Origin: Lytechinus pictus
Taxonomy: Eukaryota > Echinodermata > Echinoidea > Temnopleuroida > Toxopneustidae
Direction: 5' to 3'
Assembly (NCBI RefSeq): GCF_037042905.1
Contig: NC_087257.1
Span: 12,560,001 to 12,624,000, forward strand
Length of the DNA stretch: 64,000 nucleotides
Both the position numbers and the translations under genes were made by a program. The notes beneath the pieces were generated by a model, which did not search any database, was not told the origin of the DNA, and saw nothing but the letters and a program-made list of their open reading frames with translations. Shown here piece by piece: positions 1 through 10,930 of the stretch. Numbering within the stretch: position 1 is the stretch's first letter; each line of letters opens with the position of its first letter.

Positions 1-284
1 TGGGGGGGGGGGGGCACAGGGAAAAAAGGGCAACTTTTCTTTCGAAAAAAATATAGCCGAATGCAGAAATTTTTCCCTGGGGCGCAGCATGCGTAATTTT
101 TTTGGAAAAACCTTGAAAGCAAGGGAGCGAAGCGACCAAGCTTATCATTGTATTTTTTAAAGTGAAATTAATGGATTTTGTGCGTACTTTTGGTAAATTT
201 TGTGAAAATCTGCAGTAAAAAATGTGAGGTTTTGGGGGAGGGCAACTGCCCCCTGCCCCCCCCCCCTGCTGCGCGCTGCGTATG
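1..284. repeat. G/C-tract repeat, probably the truncated end of a hAT-like element
   Basis: This stretch begins with a run of about 14 G and carries a GGGAGCGAAGCGACC-type motif near 120. It ends at 230-284 in a G/C-rich block (GGGCAACTGCCCCC, then a C run) resembling the right end of the element that follows (1590-1643). It looks like the remains of a related copy. No coding exon was recognised; the short open frames are low-complexity. Confidence 0.45.
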
Positions 285-1643
285 CAGCGGCGTAACAGGG
301 GTCGGTGGCCAGGGGGGTGCAAGATCCAAAAATTTCCCGGTCATATCATGGTATGAACAGGCGTAATAGTGTAATGAGGCGACGATTTTGAGAGGGCCAG
401 ACATTGCGTATCAGGCAGGATTTATCTTTAAAAAAAGTTGCGAGCGAGCGAAGCGAGCGAGCAATATTTTTGAAATTTTTAATACAAAAATCAAATTTTG
501 TGATAGATTTTGACATGATATTCAAAGAATAATATATTTCACTCTTCTCTCTTTCCATTCCTTTTAAGTGGTCTGTATGCCACTCTGAACATGATTCTTT
601 GCAGCAGTAGCGTGAAGAGTTATGTAAAAAAAAACGAGGCGCAGTATGGCGCAAGTGCTAAAAAGCTGCTTAATATAAGTCCCGAGCGAGCGAAGCGAGC
701 AAGAATGAAAATCACATTTTCATGAGAATTTAACTTTGAGATATTTTTTGACATTGTGTTCAGTAAATAAAATCATATCCTATACTTTCCTTTGCTTTTC
801 TTTCCTCCTTTTTTTTTCTTGGTTGTAGAACTTTTGGGGACCATGGCCCAACCCTTCCATAATCATATACGGCAGTTTATGCAATGTGGGAAATTTTGTA
901 AAAAGTCGCCTATTGAAATTAAATTTTAATTATGTGATAGATACCCATTATATTCAGCAAATAACACATTTCATTGTTTCCATTCATTTCATTTTACGTT
1001 GTCTCCTATAATTTCTTTTATTTCCTCTTGGGTGTGGAACGAAGACCCCCCCCCCCCCGCCTGTACGCCAGTGATTGAATGTAACGCTTAATGTAGGAAG
1101 GGTCCCTACAGGGGGCTGTTATAGAGCCATTTGAAGGTTATTGATGAAGAGCCCCTACTGCGTGGGGTCTGGGGCAAAGCCCCGATTAGCTTATTTGCAT
1201 ACTGAATTTAGCAAGCTTATAGCACAATTTTTTTTTCTTGTCCCTTTTCTTTGTTTTCCAATTTAGCTTTTGACTAATTACATTCTACCTTCATTTCCCG
1301 TTATTGTTTGCCTCTTTGTCATCTTTTAATTTATTTCCCATCATGCTATTGCATTACATAGGCCTATTTCGGAATGATTTGTTCTTTTTCAAATGTTCTT
1401 TCGTTCATTTTCCCGCTTTCCTTCCTTTTCCATTAAAAATATATTTTCTTCTTCGTTTTCTTTTCACTTTTCCCTTTCCCTTTCCCTTTTCCCTTTCCTT
1501 TTCCTCCTTTCCTTTCCCCTTTCCTTCCCCTTTCCCTTTCTTTCTCCCTCCCTTTTTTTTTCCCGTTTTTTTTCCCGGTGAAATCTGCCAGGGGGGGCAA
1601 CTTGCCCCCCCCCCCCTGCCCCCCCCCGCCTGTTACGCCACTG
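285..1643. mobile_element. hAT-like non-autonomous DNA transposon with perfect 8-bp target duplication
   Basis: The left end CAGCGGCGTAACAGG (285-299) and the reverse complement of the right end, CAGTGGCGTAACAGG (1629-1643), form a 15-bp terminal inverted repeat with one mismatch. Both sides are flanked by TGCGTATG (277-284 and 1644-1651), a perfect 8-bp direct repeat. TIRs starting CAG and 8-bp duplications are hAT hallmarks. There is no transposase frame. The interior has GAGCGAAGCGAGC motifs (441-463, 681-703), a C run near 1050 and a polypyrimidine tract. An open frame at 1304-1711 is only translated CT-rich sequence. Confidence 0.8.
1400..1575 (+). repeat. Polypyrimidine low-complexity tract
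   Basis: Almost pure C/T on the plus strand, dominated by TTTCCC and TTCC repeats, followed by G and C runs at 1590-1630. Long homopurine/homopyrimidine tracts with mirror symmetry can adopt triplex structure. The overlapping open frames are Phe/Ser/Pro or Lys/Arg/Glu strings and are not credible genes. Confidence 0.8.
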
Positions 1644-1844
1644 TGCGTATGGACATGATCTTAAAACAAAGAAAAAGTGACTACCCCACTTACATGACTC
1701 ATGAAACTTAAGGCACGTAGGATTATTTTTACAATTTTTTTCATTCATTATGCACTTGCAGAAGGAAGCAGAACCACGCTAAATAAAGAAACAGGGCGCA
1801 CATCGGCCACGAAAAGAGTGGTTTTTCAGGACAACTTATCTGAT

Positions 1845-4252
1845 ATGAAGAACGGGCACCTATGAAAAGGCAAATGGGCACTCGTTAACACATACAGGTC
1901 CTTCTCATGCGAAACGGGCACAGAACACGTTCGTGGGGGCACTTTTCTTATGTAAAAAGGGGCACTGATACATAGGCGGATCTAGGGGGGCCCGAGGGGC
2001 CCGGGCCCCCCCCCCCCCTATTGGCGGAGCAAAAAAAAGGGAAAGAAGAGGAAAGAAAGAAAAAAAAGAGGGAAAAGAGAGAAGAAAAGGAAAAGGAAGA
2101 AAAGTGAATAAAATAAGATGAGGGGAAGACTTGGAAAATAAAAAGAATATTACATGTCACTATATAAAATTTTCGCTTGCGCTTCGCGCTCACATTGCCT
2201 GTTTTCATATATTGTTCAATATTGAGTTTAAATATCAAGTTGGGAAGTCAATATACAAAACATATTTCATCTCGGAAATCGAACTTTCATTATTTTGTGT
2301 GATTTTACAAATTGACTTTTAAAAAGTGCTCTGTCAAAATGTCAGTTTTATGGTCCGAATATTAACATTTTCTGCTCGCGCTGTGCGCTCGCATATTTTG
2401 ATTTATCAGGTACCAATTATTTTCGTGTAATCCATAAAGTTTTCAAAATATCCCTTTTCAGGTCTGATTGTCAAAACGTATCAGCTAGCGCTGCACGCTC
2501 GCATTTTGATTGGCGAGTTATGTATGTCTCAATATTGATTATACAACAAACTACTTAAAATCGATCCCTTTTCATGAAAGTGTATACAAAATTTAGACTC
2601 GCAATTTGCGCTCGCATTAATGGTTAAAAATATATTAACTGATGCATCCTATTTATAATTACAAAAGCGCTTGAAATGTCCAGTTTTCAGGCCATAATAT
2701 CATCAGATTTCGCGCCCTCATTAAGCATGCATTAATTATATTAATTTAATAATTGAATTGTCCCTTTTGTTTCATCTCGCGCTTAGCAAGAGGAATAAGA
2801 AGACAGTCATCATTTTCATATGATGACATGTCCTAAGGATGTCCCGGTCCTATGTCAAAACTCAAAAGTAATTATAATTAAAAATATCAGCTCTTTATTA
2901 AGTGCGATCCATATCGACCTTACAATTTTCCTACAAAGTGCTTGAAATATAGAGTTGAAATTGACTATTTTTTCATATCGGAATATCGAATAGTTTAAGC
3001 TCGCGCGTCGCACTCACTTTGATTTTCATGATAAAAGATGTATTTAGAATGCCTACATAGATTCTAGGTCTAAATATGAAACACGCGCGCGCATGTTTAT
3101 TCAGATACTCAACTTGTCCTCTATTTAAATCATTATCCAGTTTCAGATCACAATATCAAAAATTTTCTGCTCGCATTATTAATGTAGGAAGATCCCCTAT
3201 TACTCATTCTTTTCATGATTTACAAAACATGAATAGAGTGTCCCGTTTTTAGGTCTATTTTCATTCTTTATGTAGAAATGTCAAGTTTTTTCAGCTCGCG
3301 CTTCGCGCTCGAATTATTTGATTGTTGAAATATGTATAGTCTTCATGGCTAAGCGCAAGCAGTCCTTAACAGGTACCTTTTCGATCAGTTCAAAACGTAG
3401 GCCCCTATATAAAAAATGTCTGCTTGCGCTTTGCGCTCGCCTTATTAATGTAAGGAAGATCCCCAATTTCTCATTCTTTTCATGATTTACAAAACATGAA
3501 TAGTTTCTCGTTCAGTAGGTCTAAATCTCGAAATTTTCAACTGTTTAGTTATATACCTATTCTGTTTAAGTCACAAAACATGCTTAGAATTTCCATTCTT
3601 TAGGTAAAAATGTCAAAAAAAATCAGCTCGCGCTTCGCGCTCGCATTATTTGATTTTTTAAATATGTAACGTCTTCATGGCTAACTGCATGCAGTTTTTA
3701 ACAGGTACCTTTTCCATCAGTTCATTTCTGCTCGCGCTTCGCGTTCGTAGTAATTATTTAGTTGCATACACATCTTTTCAGGATAACAAACATTGCCCAG
3801 AATGTTCAAATTTTAGGGAAAAAAACACATTGTAGACTTGTGCATCTACTATTGTAGACTTGTGCATCTACCAAGTCGTGTGTATCATCACATAAGATTT
3901 CCAAAAAAATTAGCTCGCGCTTCGCGCTCGCATTATATAAATAAGGATTATGATATTATATATTTATGTTGATTTATAAGAATAAAGCTAGGAAGTATTA
4001 GGACTATCCCTTTAAAGAAATAAAAAAATCATCTTTGAGCGGTCGATCTGGGAAAATATGGCTGAAAAAAAAATCCGGGCACCCCCCCCCCCCTTGGCGA
4101 AGGCTAGATCCACCCCTGCTGATACGAGAAAGGGTACCTAGAAGATGACAAAATGGTACTTGCTATCGGCATAAAACGGGTCCTCAGGTGAAAGGGGCAT
4201 AGAACACATTCGTGAGGGGGAACTTTTCTTGCGTAATAAGGGCACTTTTTTC
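1845..4252 (+). repeat. Local tandem duplication (about 125-bp unit) split by a hAT-like insertion
   Basis: The segments 1845-1966 and 4122-4252 share the order GGGCAC/GGTACC, then a GGGCAYAGAACAC motif, then CTTTTCTT and AAGGGCACT. They read as two diverged neighbouring units. The element at 1973-4118 sits at the unit junction. This supports an insertion into a pre-existing short tandem repeat. Confidence 0.5.
1973..4118. mobile_element. hAT-like repeat, copy 1, with internal TCGCGC-motif array
   Basis: The left end TAGGCGGATCTAGGGG and the reverse complement of the right end, CAGGGGTGGATCTAGCC, are similar terminal inverted repeats. The flanks are CTGATACA (1965-1972) and CTGATACG (4119-4126), an 8-bp duplication with one mismatch. 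Inside there is a C run, a purine-rich AAGGAAAG tract (2030-2105), then at least ten copies of a CTCGCGCTTCGCGCTCG-like motif (about 2165, 2375, 2486, 2600, 3000, 3295, 3420, 3625, 3730, 3913) spaced roughly 100-200 bp apart in AT-rich DNA. No transposase frame is present, so it is presumably mobilised in trans. Confidence 0.75.
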
Positions 4253-5137
4253 AGTGCTTCAAAAAGTGGGGGGCACTGAGCCCCCGGCCTCCCTCGAGGA
4301 TCGCCGCCCCTGCCTTGAATGCACTTCAAACCCTGTTGCAGCCAGCAACCTCACTATCCGTGTGGATCGATCGAGTCTATGAAATATACAACACACTCCA
4401 AAAGAATCATATCACTTTTTTGGATAAAGAATAAGAAGCTTCATTAATTAATGATATGTTTTTACTATAATATTTCGGATTTCTTTTTCAATTTATTTAT
4501 AAGAGCGCTCAAAAACGGTAAGTTTTGATACATTTTGGGGAGGCCCTCTGGAAAGTAAAAAAAAATGAGGCCAAAAAATAACATTGTGAATGGGATGAGT
4601 GCTCCATCTAAAGAGATTAGCACTGCTATTTGTCGTTAATTATACTTTGATAGTCTTTACTTCTTGGTAAGAGTATGTACCGTTGCAAGCACTTATCATT
4701 AAATATGAGAGAAAAAAAGTTATCGTCATTATTTGGCAAAATGGAAGGGGGCAAGTTCGTAATTTTTGTACACAAAAAAATTATATTGTTCTTTTTGTTC
4801 TCTGGCCTTAAATTTACCTCCATCGGAATATATTGTTAATCATCAACATTTCTTAAATGGGGGATTGTGACAAATTTTAGCCTTTATTGGCATATTTGGC
4901 GAATGCATCTGTTTTTATATTTCAATTATATTTTATTGATGATTTCAGTAAACAGATAAATACACACCAACTACATGTAGATATAAGAATACACTCATAT
5001 TCTTTCTCCCCCCCCCCCCCATAGTAATGTGCACAGCATAGCATATATATAAAAAAAAATAATCATACAGAAAAATATAAAGTATAAGAAAAAAAATCCT
5101 ATAATATTCAGCAGTGATTCTAAATGATGGTACAACA
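4253..5137. other. Non-coding stretch, nothing recognised
   Basis: AT-rich sequence between the two hAT-like copies. It has short A/T runs and one C run (about 5008-5020). No exon with plausible homology or splice sites was seen on either strand. Confidence 0.6.
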
Positions 5138-5145
5138 CAATTCCA

Positions 5146-7865
5146 TAGGCGGATCCAGGGGGACCCGAGGGGCCCGCCCCCCCCCCCTATTGACGGAGCA
5201 AAAAATGAAGAAAACAAGGGGGAAAGAAAGAAAAAGCAGGGGAAAGAAAGAAAAAGTAGGGGAAAAAGGAGGAAAATAAGAGGAGGGAGACGCGAGTGAA
5301 TAAAATAAGGTCAGGGGAAGACTTGGAAAATGATAAAAAAATATATTTCATGTCACTATATTAAACTTTAGCTCGCGCTTCGCGCTCGCATAGCCTGTTC
5401 GATGAGATACATATCTTGCTCGATAGGCTGATATGTAGCTTAAAATATTAAGTTTTGAAGTCAATATACAAAGCATATTTCAGCTCGGACATAGAGCTTT
5501 CATTATTTTGTTTGATTTACAAATTGATTTTTTCAAGTACTCTATAAAATGTCCGTTTTATTGTGTGAATATCATTTGCAGCTTTTGCGCCGTGCACTCG
5601 CATTATTTGATTTGCCAAGTATGCCTACATATTGTCTTTGTTTATTCCATAAGATTCTTTATGTATTAATTCTATAACAAACCACATAAAATCCCTCTTT
5701 TATGACAGTTTATCAAAAATTTCGTCTCGCGATTTGCGCTATAGCATTATTGTTGAAAATATATCAACTCATTAATCCTATTCATGATTACAAAAGTGCT
5801 TAAAATATCCAGTATCAGGCCTCAACGCAAATTTCACTCACTCATTAGGCTTATTTCATTAATAGATATGATAATAAAATTTTCATGAATTCCTAAATTA
5901 GTTGTCCCTTTTTCAGAAAGGAATATCGACACGTTTCATATCGCGCTTAGCAAGAGGAATAGGAAGATAGTCATCATTTTCATATGATGACAAAATGTCC
6001 TTTGGCCTAGAAGGTCAAGTTCCTAGGTCAAAATAATAATGAAAATCATTTATTAAGTGTTATCCACATCCACTTCACAATTTCCCTACACAGTGTTTTA
6101 GATAGTGCTTATATTCACCCTCTACAACATGAATTAAATTCTCTGCAAAATTGGATGAGGCACAATAGATTAAAAATAAATTATACAAAAACAGTTTGTA
6201 TGTTAATTGGTACTAAACGTATGATTCGAAAGCACGACGAATTAAATCTAAGAATTCACGATATCCGTATCGAGCAGGTTAAATCTATTAAATATCTTGG
6301 TAGAACCATTGATTCTGAGTTAAAATGGAATGATCATGTTTTGAACCTTTGTAAAAAGGTCAGTAAGATGATTAGTATTCTTGGTAGACTCAGTTCTTTT
6401 TTGAATGAGTCAGCTCTAAACCTTTTATACAAGGCTGTAATTATGCCACACTTTGATTATGCCGACATTATCTGGTCATCAGCAACTTAAACTTGTTTGG
6501 GTATGTTACAAAAACTGCAAAACCGTGCAGGTAGGATTATTCGAAAAACTAAATTGTCAGAGCACAGGCCAGTGCATGAAATTAATGATACTCTGGAATG
6601 GAATACTCTTCAACAACGTCAAACTTTCCATACTTATTGTTTATTATATAAAATATGTCATGATATGTCTCCTGCCTAATTAAAAGATAAAATTATTTTT
6701 AAGACATCGAGGTACCCCGCAAGAAAAGGAAATCAAGTTATAATGCCTAAACCAAAGACTGAAAATTGTAAGCGTACATTCATATATCGTTGTGGTACAT
6801 TATTCAACAATCTACCTCTTAACATACAAAAATTAAAACAACTTTTCAACCTATAAAAAGAAATCCTAGAAAAAATTAGAACTGTGTAATGATGATTTCA
6901 TGGGGGGGGGGGGGGTATCTGAGCTTGCTCTGCAAGTTCATGCACCTTAACTTTTATATCTCTTTATATTAATCTGAAGTTGTCATTGAAAGTGTAATGT
7001 TAATTTAAGATATTTATTTCCAGGGACCTCGGGGAAGAACAGATGGGCTATATTATTTTTAGCCCATCTGAAACGAGTCATCCTTACGATATGTATAAGT
7101 TTTATATGTTGTATTATATTCATTATTGATATTATGATTCTGTTATACTAATTTGATCTTACAATGTATATTTTGTTTATATTTATATATTTTTTTATCG
7201 TGAATAAACCAAACCAAACCAAAAACCAAACCATTTTCATACCGGAATATCAAGTTTCGCGCTCGCATTATTGATTTTCATGAAAAAAAAATGAAATGTA
7301 TTCAGAATGCCCAGATTCTGTCTAACTCTAAAACACGCGCACACATGTTCATTGAGATACGCAGCTTGATCTTTATTCAAAACGTGCTGAAATTATCCAG
7401 TTTCAGATCAGAATATTAAAAAAAAAATTTACTCGCGCTTTGCGCTCGCATTATTAATATAGGAAGATACCAAATTACCCTTCCTTTTTCATGATTTACA
7501 AAGCATTAACAGAGTGTTCCAATTTTTAGGTCTGAAATCTCATTTTTTTCCGCTTGCGCTTCGCGCTCGCATCAATAGTTTGGTTGTATACCTATCCCGT
7601 TAATGATTACAAAAAGTGCTTATAATGTCAATTTTTAGGTCGGAACGTCACAAAAATTTCAGCTCGCTCTTCGCGCTCGCATTATTTAATACTTGAAATA
7701 TGTATCGTCTTCATGGCTCAAAAATTTTGGGTCATTATGCCACTGGGACAACCAATTCAAAGAAACAAACAAAAATCGACTTTGAGTGGCCGATCGGGTA
7801 GAATATGGGTGAAAAAAATTCCGCCGCCCCCCCCCCCCTATTGGCGGGAGCTGGATTCGCCCCTG
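5146..7865. mobile_element. hAT-like repeat, copy 2, interrupted by a LINE fragment
   Basis: Same family as 1973-4118: left end TAGGCGGATCCAGGGGG, C run, purine tract (5200-5300), the CTCGCGCTTCGCGCTCG motif (5371, 5727, 7255, 7433, 7553, 7663), and right end CTGGATTCGCCCCTG. The flanks CAATTCCA (5138-5145) and TGATTCCA (7866-7873) are a decayed 8-bp duplication. The interior aligns with copy 1 up to about 6095 and resumes at about 7233. The gap between is a retrotransposon fragment that arrived later. Confidence 0.75.
6096..7232 (+). mobile_element. 5'-truncated non-LTR retrotransposon (LINE) fragment, RT C-terminal part
   Basis: Plus-strand codons from about 6100 read as the end of a reverse transcriptase (LNSLQNWM, then KYLGRTIDSELKWNDHV, then LYKAVIMPHFDYADIIW). 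This pattern is typical of the post-catalytic RT region of CR1/L2/Jockey-group LINEs. A frameshift near 6480 moves the reading frame (QKLQNRAGRIIRK continues in another frame). The 3' UTR ends at 7205-7232 in a CCAAA-type short repeat tail directly abutting host-repeat sequence. The 5' truncation and simple-repeat tail fit target-primed reverse transcription. The catalytic FADD box is missing, so it is dead. Confidence 0.85.
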
Positions 7866-7873
7866 TGATTCCA

Positions 7874-9160
7874 TTTGCTTAGATGCAGCGACTATTTTAT
7901 TTTTAGATCTTGTCCTCAGTAATCCCTGTGCAGACAGATTCGAGAAAAAAATGGTGGTTTGATAAAAATCCGTCGGAGAAAAATGGAATTATGAATTTTC
8001 AAATTTGATTTTGTGACCTCACATTCGAGCGCCTCCTCCATAATGTCGTGTGATATATAAAAAAATGAAGAGAGATTTTACTTGTGGGGCATATGTCATC
8101 AGACATCATTTATGAATTGATAATATGTCAAAATCTATCACAAGCCCTTTATAGGAAGAAAAATATATTTATTCATCATGCTCCAATAAGAAATGGAATT
8201 GATAGAATTTGTAGATCATGTTCATTATGGGGGGGGGGGGGGCTGCTCGCACATGACGTCACAAATCCAAAACATTAAAATTTCATAACATTCTTAATGT
8301 TTGATGGATTTCATCAAACTTTCACTAATATTTTTCTCGAATTTTCTGCTTTTATCAAAACAAACTTATTGACAGGGCGAACTGCCCCTTTAATTTCTCT
8401 TGATCTAATGGAACAAGGGACACAGTCATGTTCTAACTACATTTTAATATTAGTGACTGATAAGTGTCGGCCCCAAAACTATATTCAATTCTTCATATTA
8501 TATATTTACCAGACAGTTTGCGGACTACACTAAACTTTCTACCAATAGAGGGCCTCGCATAAGTATGGTCAAATGAGATTTTCGAGCATTGATCCAAAAG
8601 ATATATAATAAAAACCATTTTTAATGTGTGTTGTATGCACTGTCGTATAGATGGGGGCCCTCGCATTAGTGTCAGTGAGATGGGGGGGGGGGGGACACTT
8701 ATAGGGGCCATGCATGGATCAGGATCAAGAATAAGGAGAAAATGAAATAAAATAAAATAAAAGGCTGTGAAATATATTATTGTGAATATTATGTCAAAAT
8801 ATGCAACAAAATAACATTTTTGTACCAAAAATAAAAAAAACTTGCTCGTTTCGTTCTCTCGCAGCTTTTCAGAAATCTCGCCACAAACGTCTGGTCTTGC
8901 CACCTCAAATTTGTTGGCACATTACGCTTCACTGTTTGTGTTGCATGGACTCAATCTTTGGACTCGATACAGACAAAAGTGCAAGTGCTATTCGAAACAC
9001 ATCACGTCTTTCACAAAAAGGGTGTGCTTTTTCGAAACATAACTTCAAATTTCACCTACCTTTTAATACGTAGTAGTCCATGCCACGCTTTGCATTTTGT
9101 TCCTTCTCTGTTGTATGGGCATCCTTGTTCACCCACTTGTTATCACAGCACAGAGCAATC
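7874..9160. other. Non-coding stretch with foldback-related repeat and G runs
   Basis: 8030-8400 resembles one arm of the AGGGGAAT foldback family at 10931-11536 (it contains a CAAACTTTCAC motif and ends in TGCCCCTTTAA). G runs of 12 or more occur near 8228 and 8684. No exon was recognised on either strand. Confidence 0.5.
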
Positions 9161-9164
9161 TTGA

Positions 9165-9475
9165 GAAGATTTCCTTGATAGGCTATGAAGGTTTGAAATG
9201 AGCCAATATTTTCCTGAAAGAATGTTCCCTCATAGAGCTTCCCCGGAGTGAAAACTCTGCTAACATCACAATTAATGCCTTAATCAAAGTCAGAGCGAAG
9301 ATAATTCTTTGACTTTGGGTAGGGTAAGGAGCATTATTTTGGAAGTTTCCTTGATGGTTAAAAATGAGCCTACGTCTTTTCAGAAAGTAATGTTCTCGCG
9401 TAGGGATCTTCCATGTGGTGGAAACTCCGCAAACATCGTGATTATTTGCCAATTCAAGCTTTACGATTAAGGTCG
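9165..9475. repeat. Diverged tandem duplication, about 183-bp unit
   Basis: 9167-9300 and 9350-9475 align in the same order: GATTTCCTTGAT/AGTTTCCTTGAT, AATGAGCC, TTTTCMKGAAAG, AATGTTC, then CTTCC, GTGRAAACTC and AACATC. Two imperfect units of about 183 bp are visible. No function is apparent. Confidence 0.55.
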
Positions 9476-9779
9476 ACCGACTTTTCCTTGTTCACACATG
9501 ATCACCGGGGACAATGGGGGACATTCAATGTCGGCTCCACATTCGCAGTGATGAATGTCAACTCATTCAATCACAGAGCACAATGGTATGTGAAAATACC
9601 TGTTTATTGAAGCGATTCTAATGTATTCTTTTTATTTTGAATACCGAGAGGTTTTGGAAAACAGACATTCAAAAATTCATGGATGTTTCTTTCTCCAGCC
9701 TCCAGGGATAGTAACATGGCGTGTCTTTAATCTGTTAGATAATGAATGAACTTTATCATTCGAATCGATGCAGTTTGAA

Positions 9780-9968
9780 TAGTCTTGTTGCTGTGTCTGA
9801 CAAGTTTCTGACAAGCTTTCAAGAATGTGTCTGAAGGTATGCTTTAATGGAAACAGGTCAATAGGGGTTACTTCACCGGATAACAAACATATTCAAATTT
9901 GATGCATATACCTTTCAAACAAAGCTTGTTCTTGCCAACCTGTCAGAAGTTTGTCAGACATAGCAACA
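9780..9968. repeat. Foldback (MITE-like) inverted repeat
   Basis: The left arm TTGCTGTGTCTGACAAGTTT (9786-9805) matches the reverse complement of the right arm near 9935-9965 (TTGCTATGTCTGACAAACTT), with further pairing of a CTGACARG motif inward. No open frame. A small non-autonomous element is likely. Confidence 0.55.
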
Positions 9969-9974
9969 CGCACT

Positions 9975-10262
9975 AGCGTACCTACGGGGGGGGGGGCAGA
10001 CTGCCTCCACTGACGAGTCTTGAAGACCTTTTTTTTTTTTTTTTTTGCTTGTCAAATTTTTTTCTGGTACGAAATCCTTTTTTTGTGGATGAAGACTTTT
10101 TTTTTTTTTTTTTTTTTGCTTGTCTAATTTTTTATGATACGGAATCCTTTATTTGTGGTTGAAGGCTTTTTTTTTTGCTTGTCTTAATTTTTTTTATGGT
10201 ACGAAATCCCTTATTTGTGGTTGAAGAACTTTTTTTTTTTTTGCTTGTCAAATTTTTTGGCG
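9975..10262 (+). repeat. Tandem poly-T/GCTTGTC repeat, about 65-bp unit
   Basis: After a GCGTACCTACGGGGG start, a unit is repeated four times: a run of 10-20 T, GCTTGTCWAATTTTTT, GGTACGAAATCC, then a GTGGWTGAAG connector. The same unit occurs in reverse orientation at 57350-57500. Shorter relatives lie at 53160-53260 and 56880-56925. Confidence 0.75.
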
Positions 10263-10629
10263 GACGAAGTTCCTACGGGAGTTACCGGCCATAAACATAA
10301 ACAGAAAGAACGTGAAAAGGCAAGTTTGTTTGATCAATCTAAAGGGGGTCAATTAAATTGGCGGTTGGGTTCACGGCAGTTTAGAGGTTGGTCAATGCGC
10401 TTTTAGTGGGTTACAACGTTTCACAGTTTCTGTTCAATAAACCAGTTCATTGTTACTCCATGCATGGGCATGTTTTTTTTAACTGCCTTTCCCTGCTTTC
10501 ATTTGAATAGACAAATTTCAAAGCAAGATATTATGTAAGCATGCCTGACATAGCAATAGCAAGATGCAGAAATTATATAGACCGGGTCACTGAATAGCAA
10601 GCACATCAACTTTGAATGCATTATACCAC

Positions 10630-10780
10630 GGTCACATTTGTTCTACGGCGGCCGTACGGCGAGTCGAAAACAGCCGTTTTATTCATTTTTACTAAAACCA
10701 CCTACATGTAGCTGGTACAAACAAATGTTAAAACGGCTGTTTTCGACTCGCCGTACGGCCGCCGTAGAGCAAATGTGACC
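10630..10780. repeat. Near-perfect palindrome, 51-bp arms
   Basis: Arms 10630-10680 and 10730-10780 are reverse complements with a single mismatch, separated by 49 bp. The arms carry the core CGGCGGCCGTACGGCGAGTC. The GC-rich arm contrasts with the AT-rich surroundings. Probably a small foldback element; no coding potential. Confidence 0.85.
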
Positions 10781-10930
10781 AATGTATTATCAAGTCACTA
10801 AGAACTTGGCCAACTATCAAATACCAGTCGCTAGTGGGTGCATTGTTGCTTTCTAGTGGATCTAATGGGAAACACAATTTCAAAAGAATACATAAGCAAT
10901 CAAAAAGTTGGTGCTTATCTCATTGAATAC

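Noticed and set aside
1304..1711. 135-codon open frame on the plus strand
   Set aside because: It is translated polypyrimidine sequence (Phe/Ser/Pro/Leu) ending in C runs. There is no domain, and an equally long frame is open on the opposite strand.
2160..7690. Regularly spaced CTCGCGCTTCGCGCTCG motifs as a CRISPR array
   Set aside because: Spacing is 100-200 bp and irregular, the motif varies, there are no cas genes, and the array sits inside a hAT-like element of a eukaryote.
10630..10780. Rho-independent terminator
   Set aside because: The genome is eukaryotic, the arms are 51 bp with a 49-bp loop, and no adjacent gene ends there. It is better explained as a foldback element.
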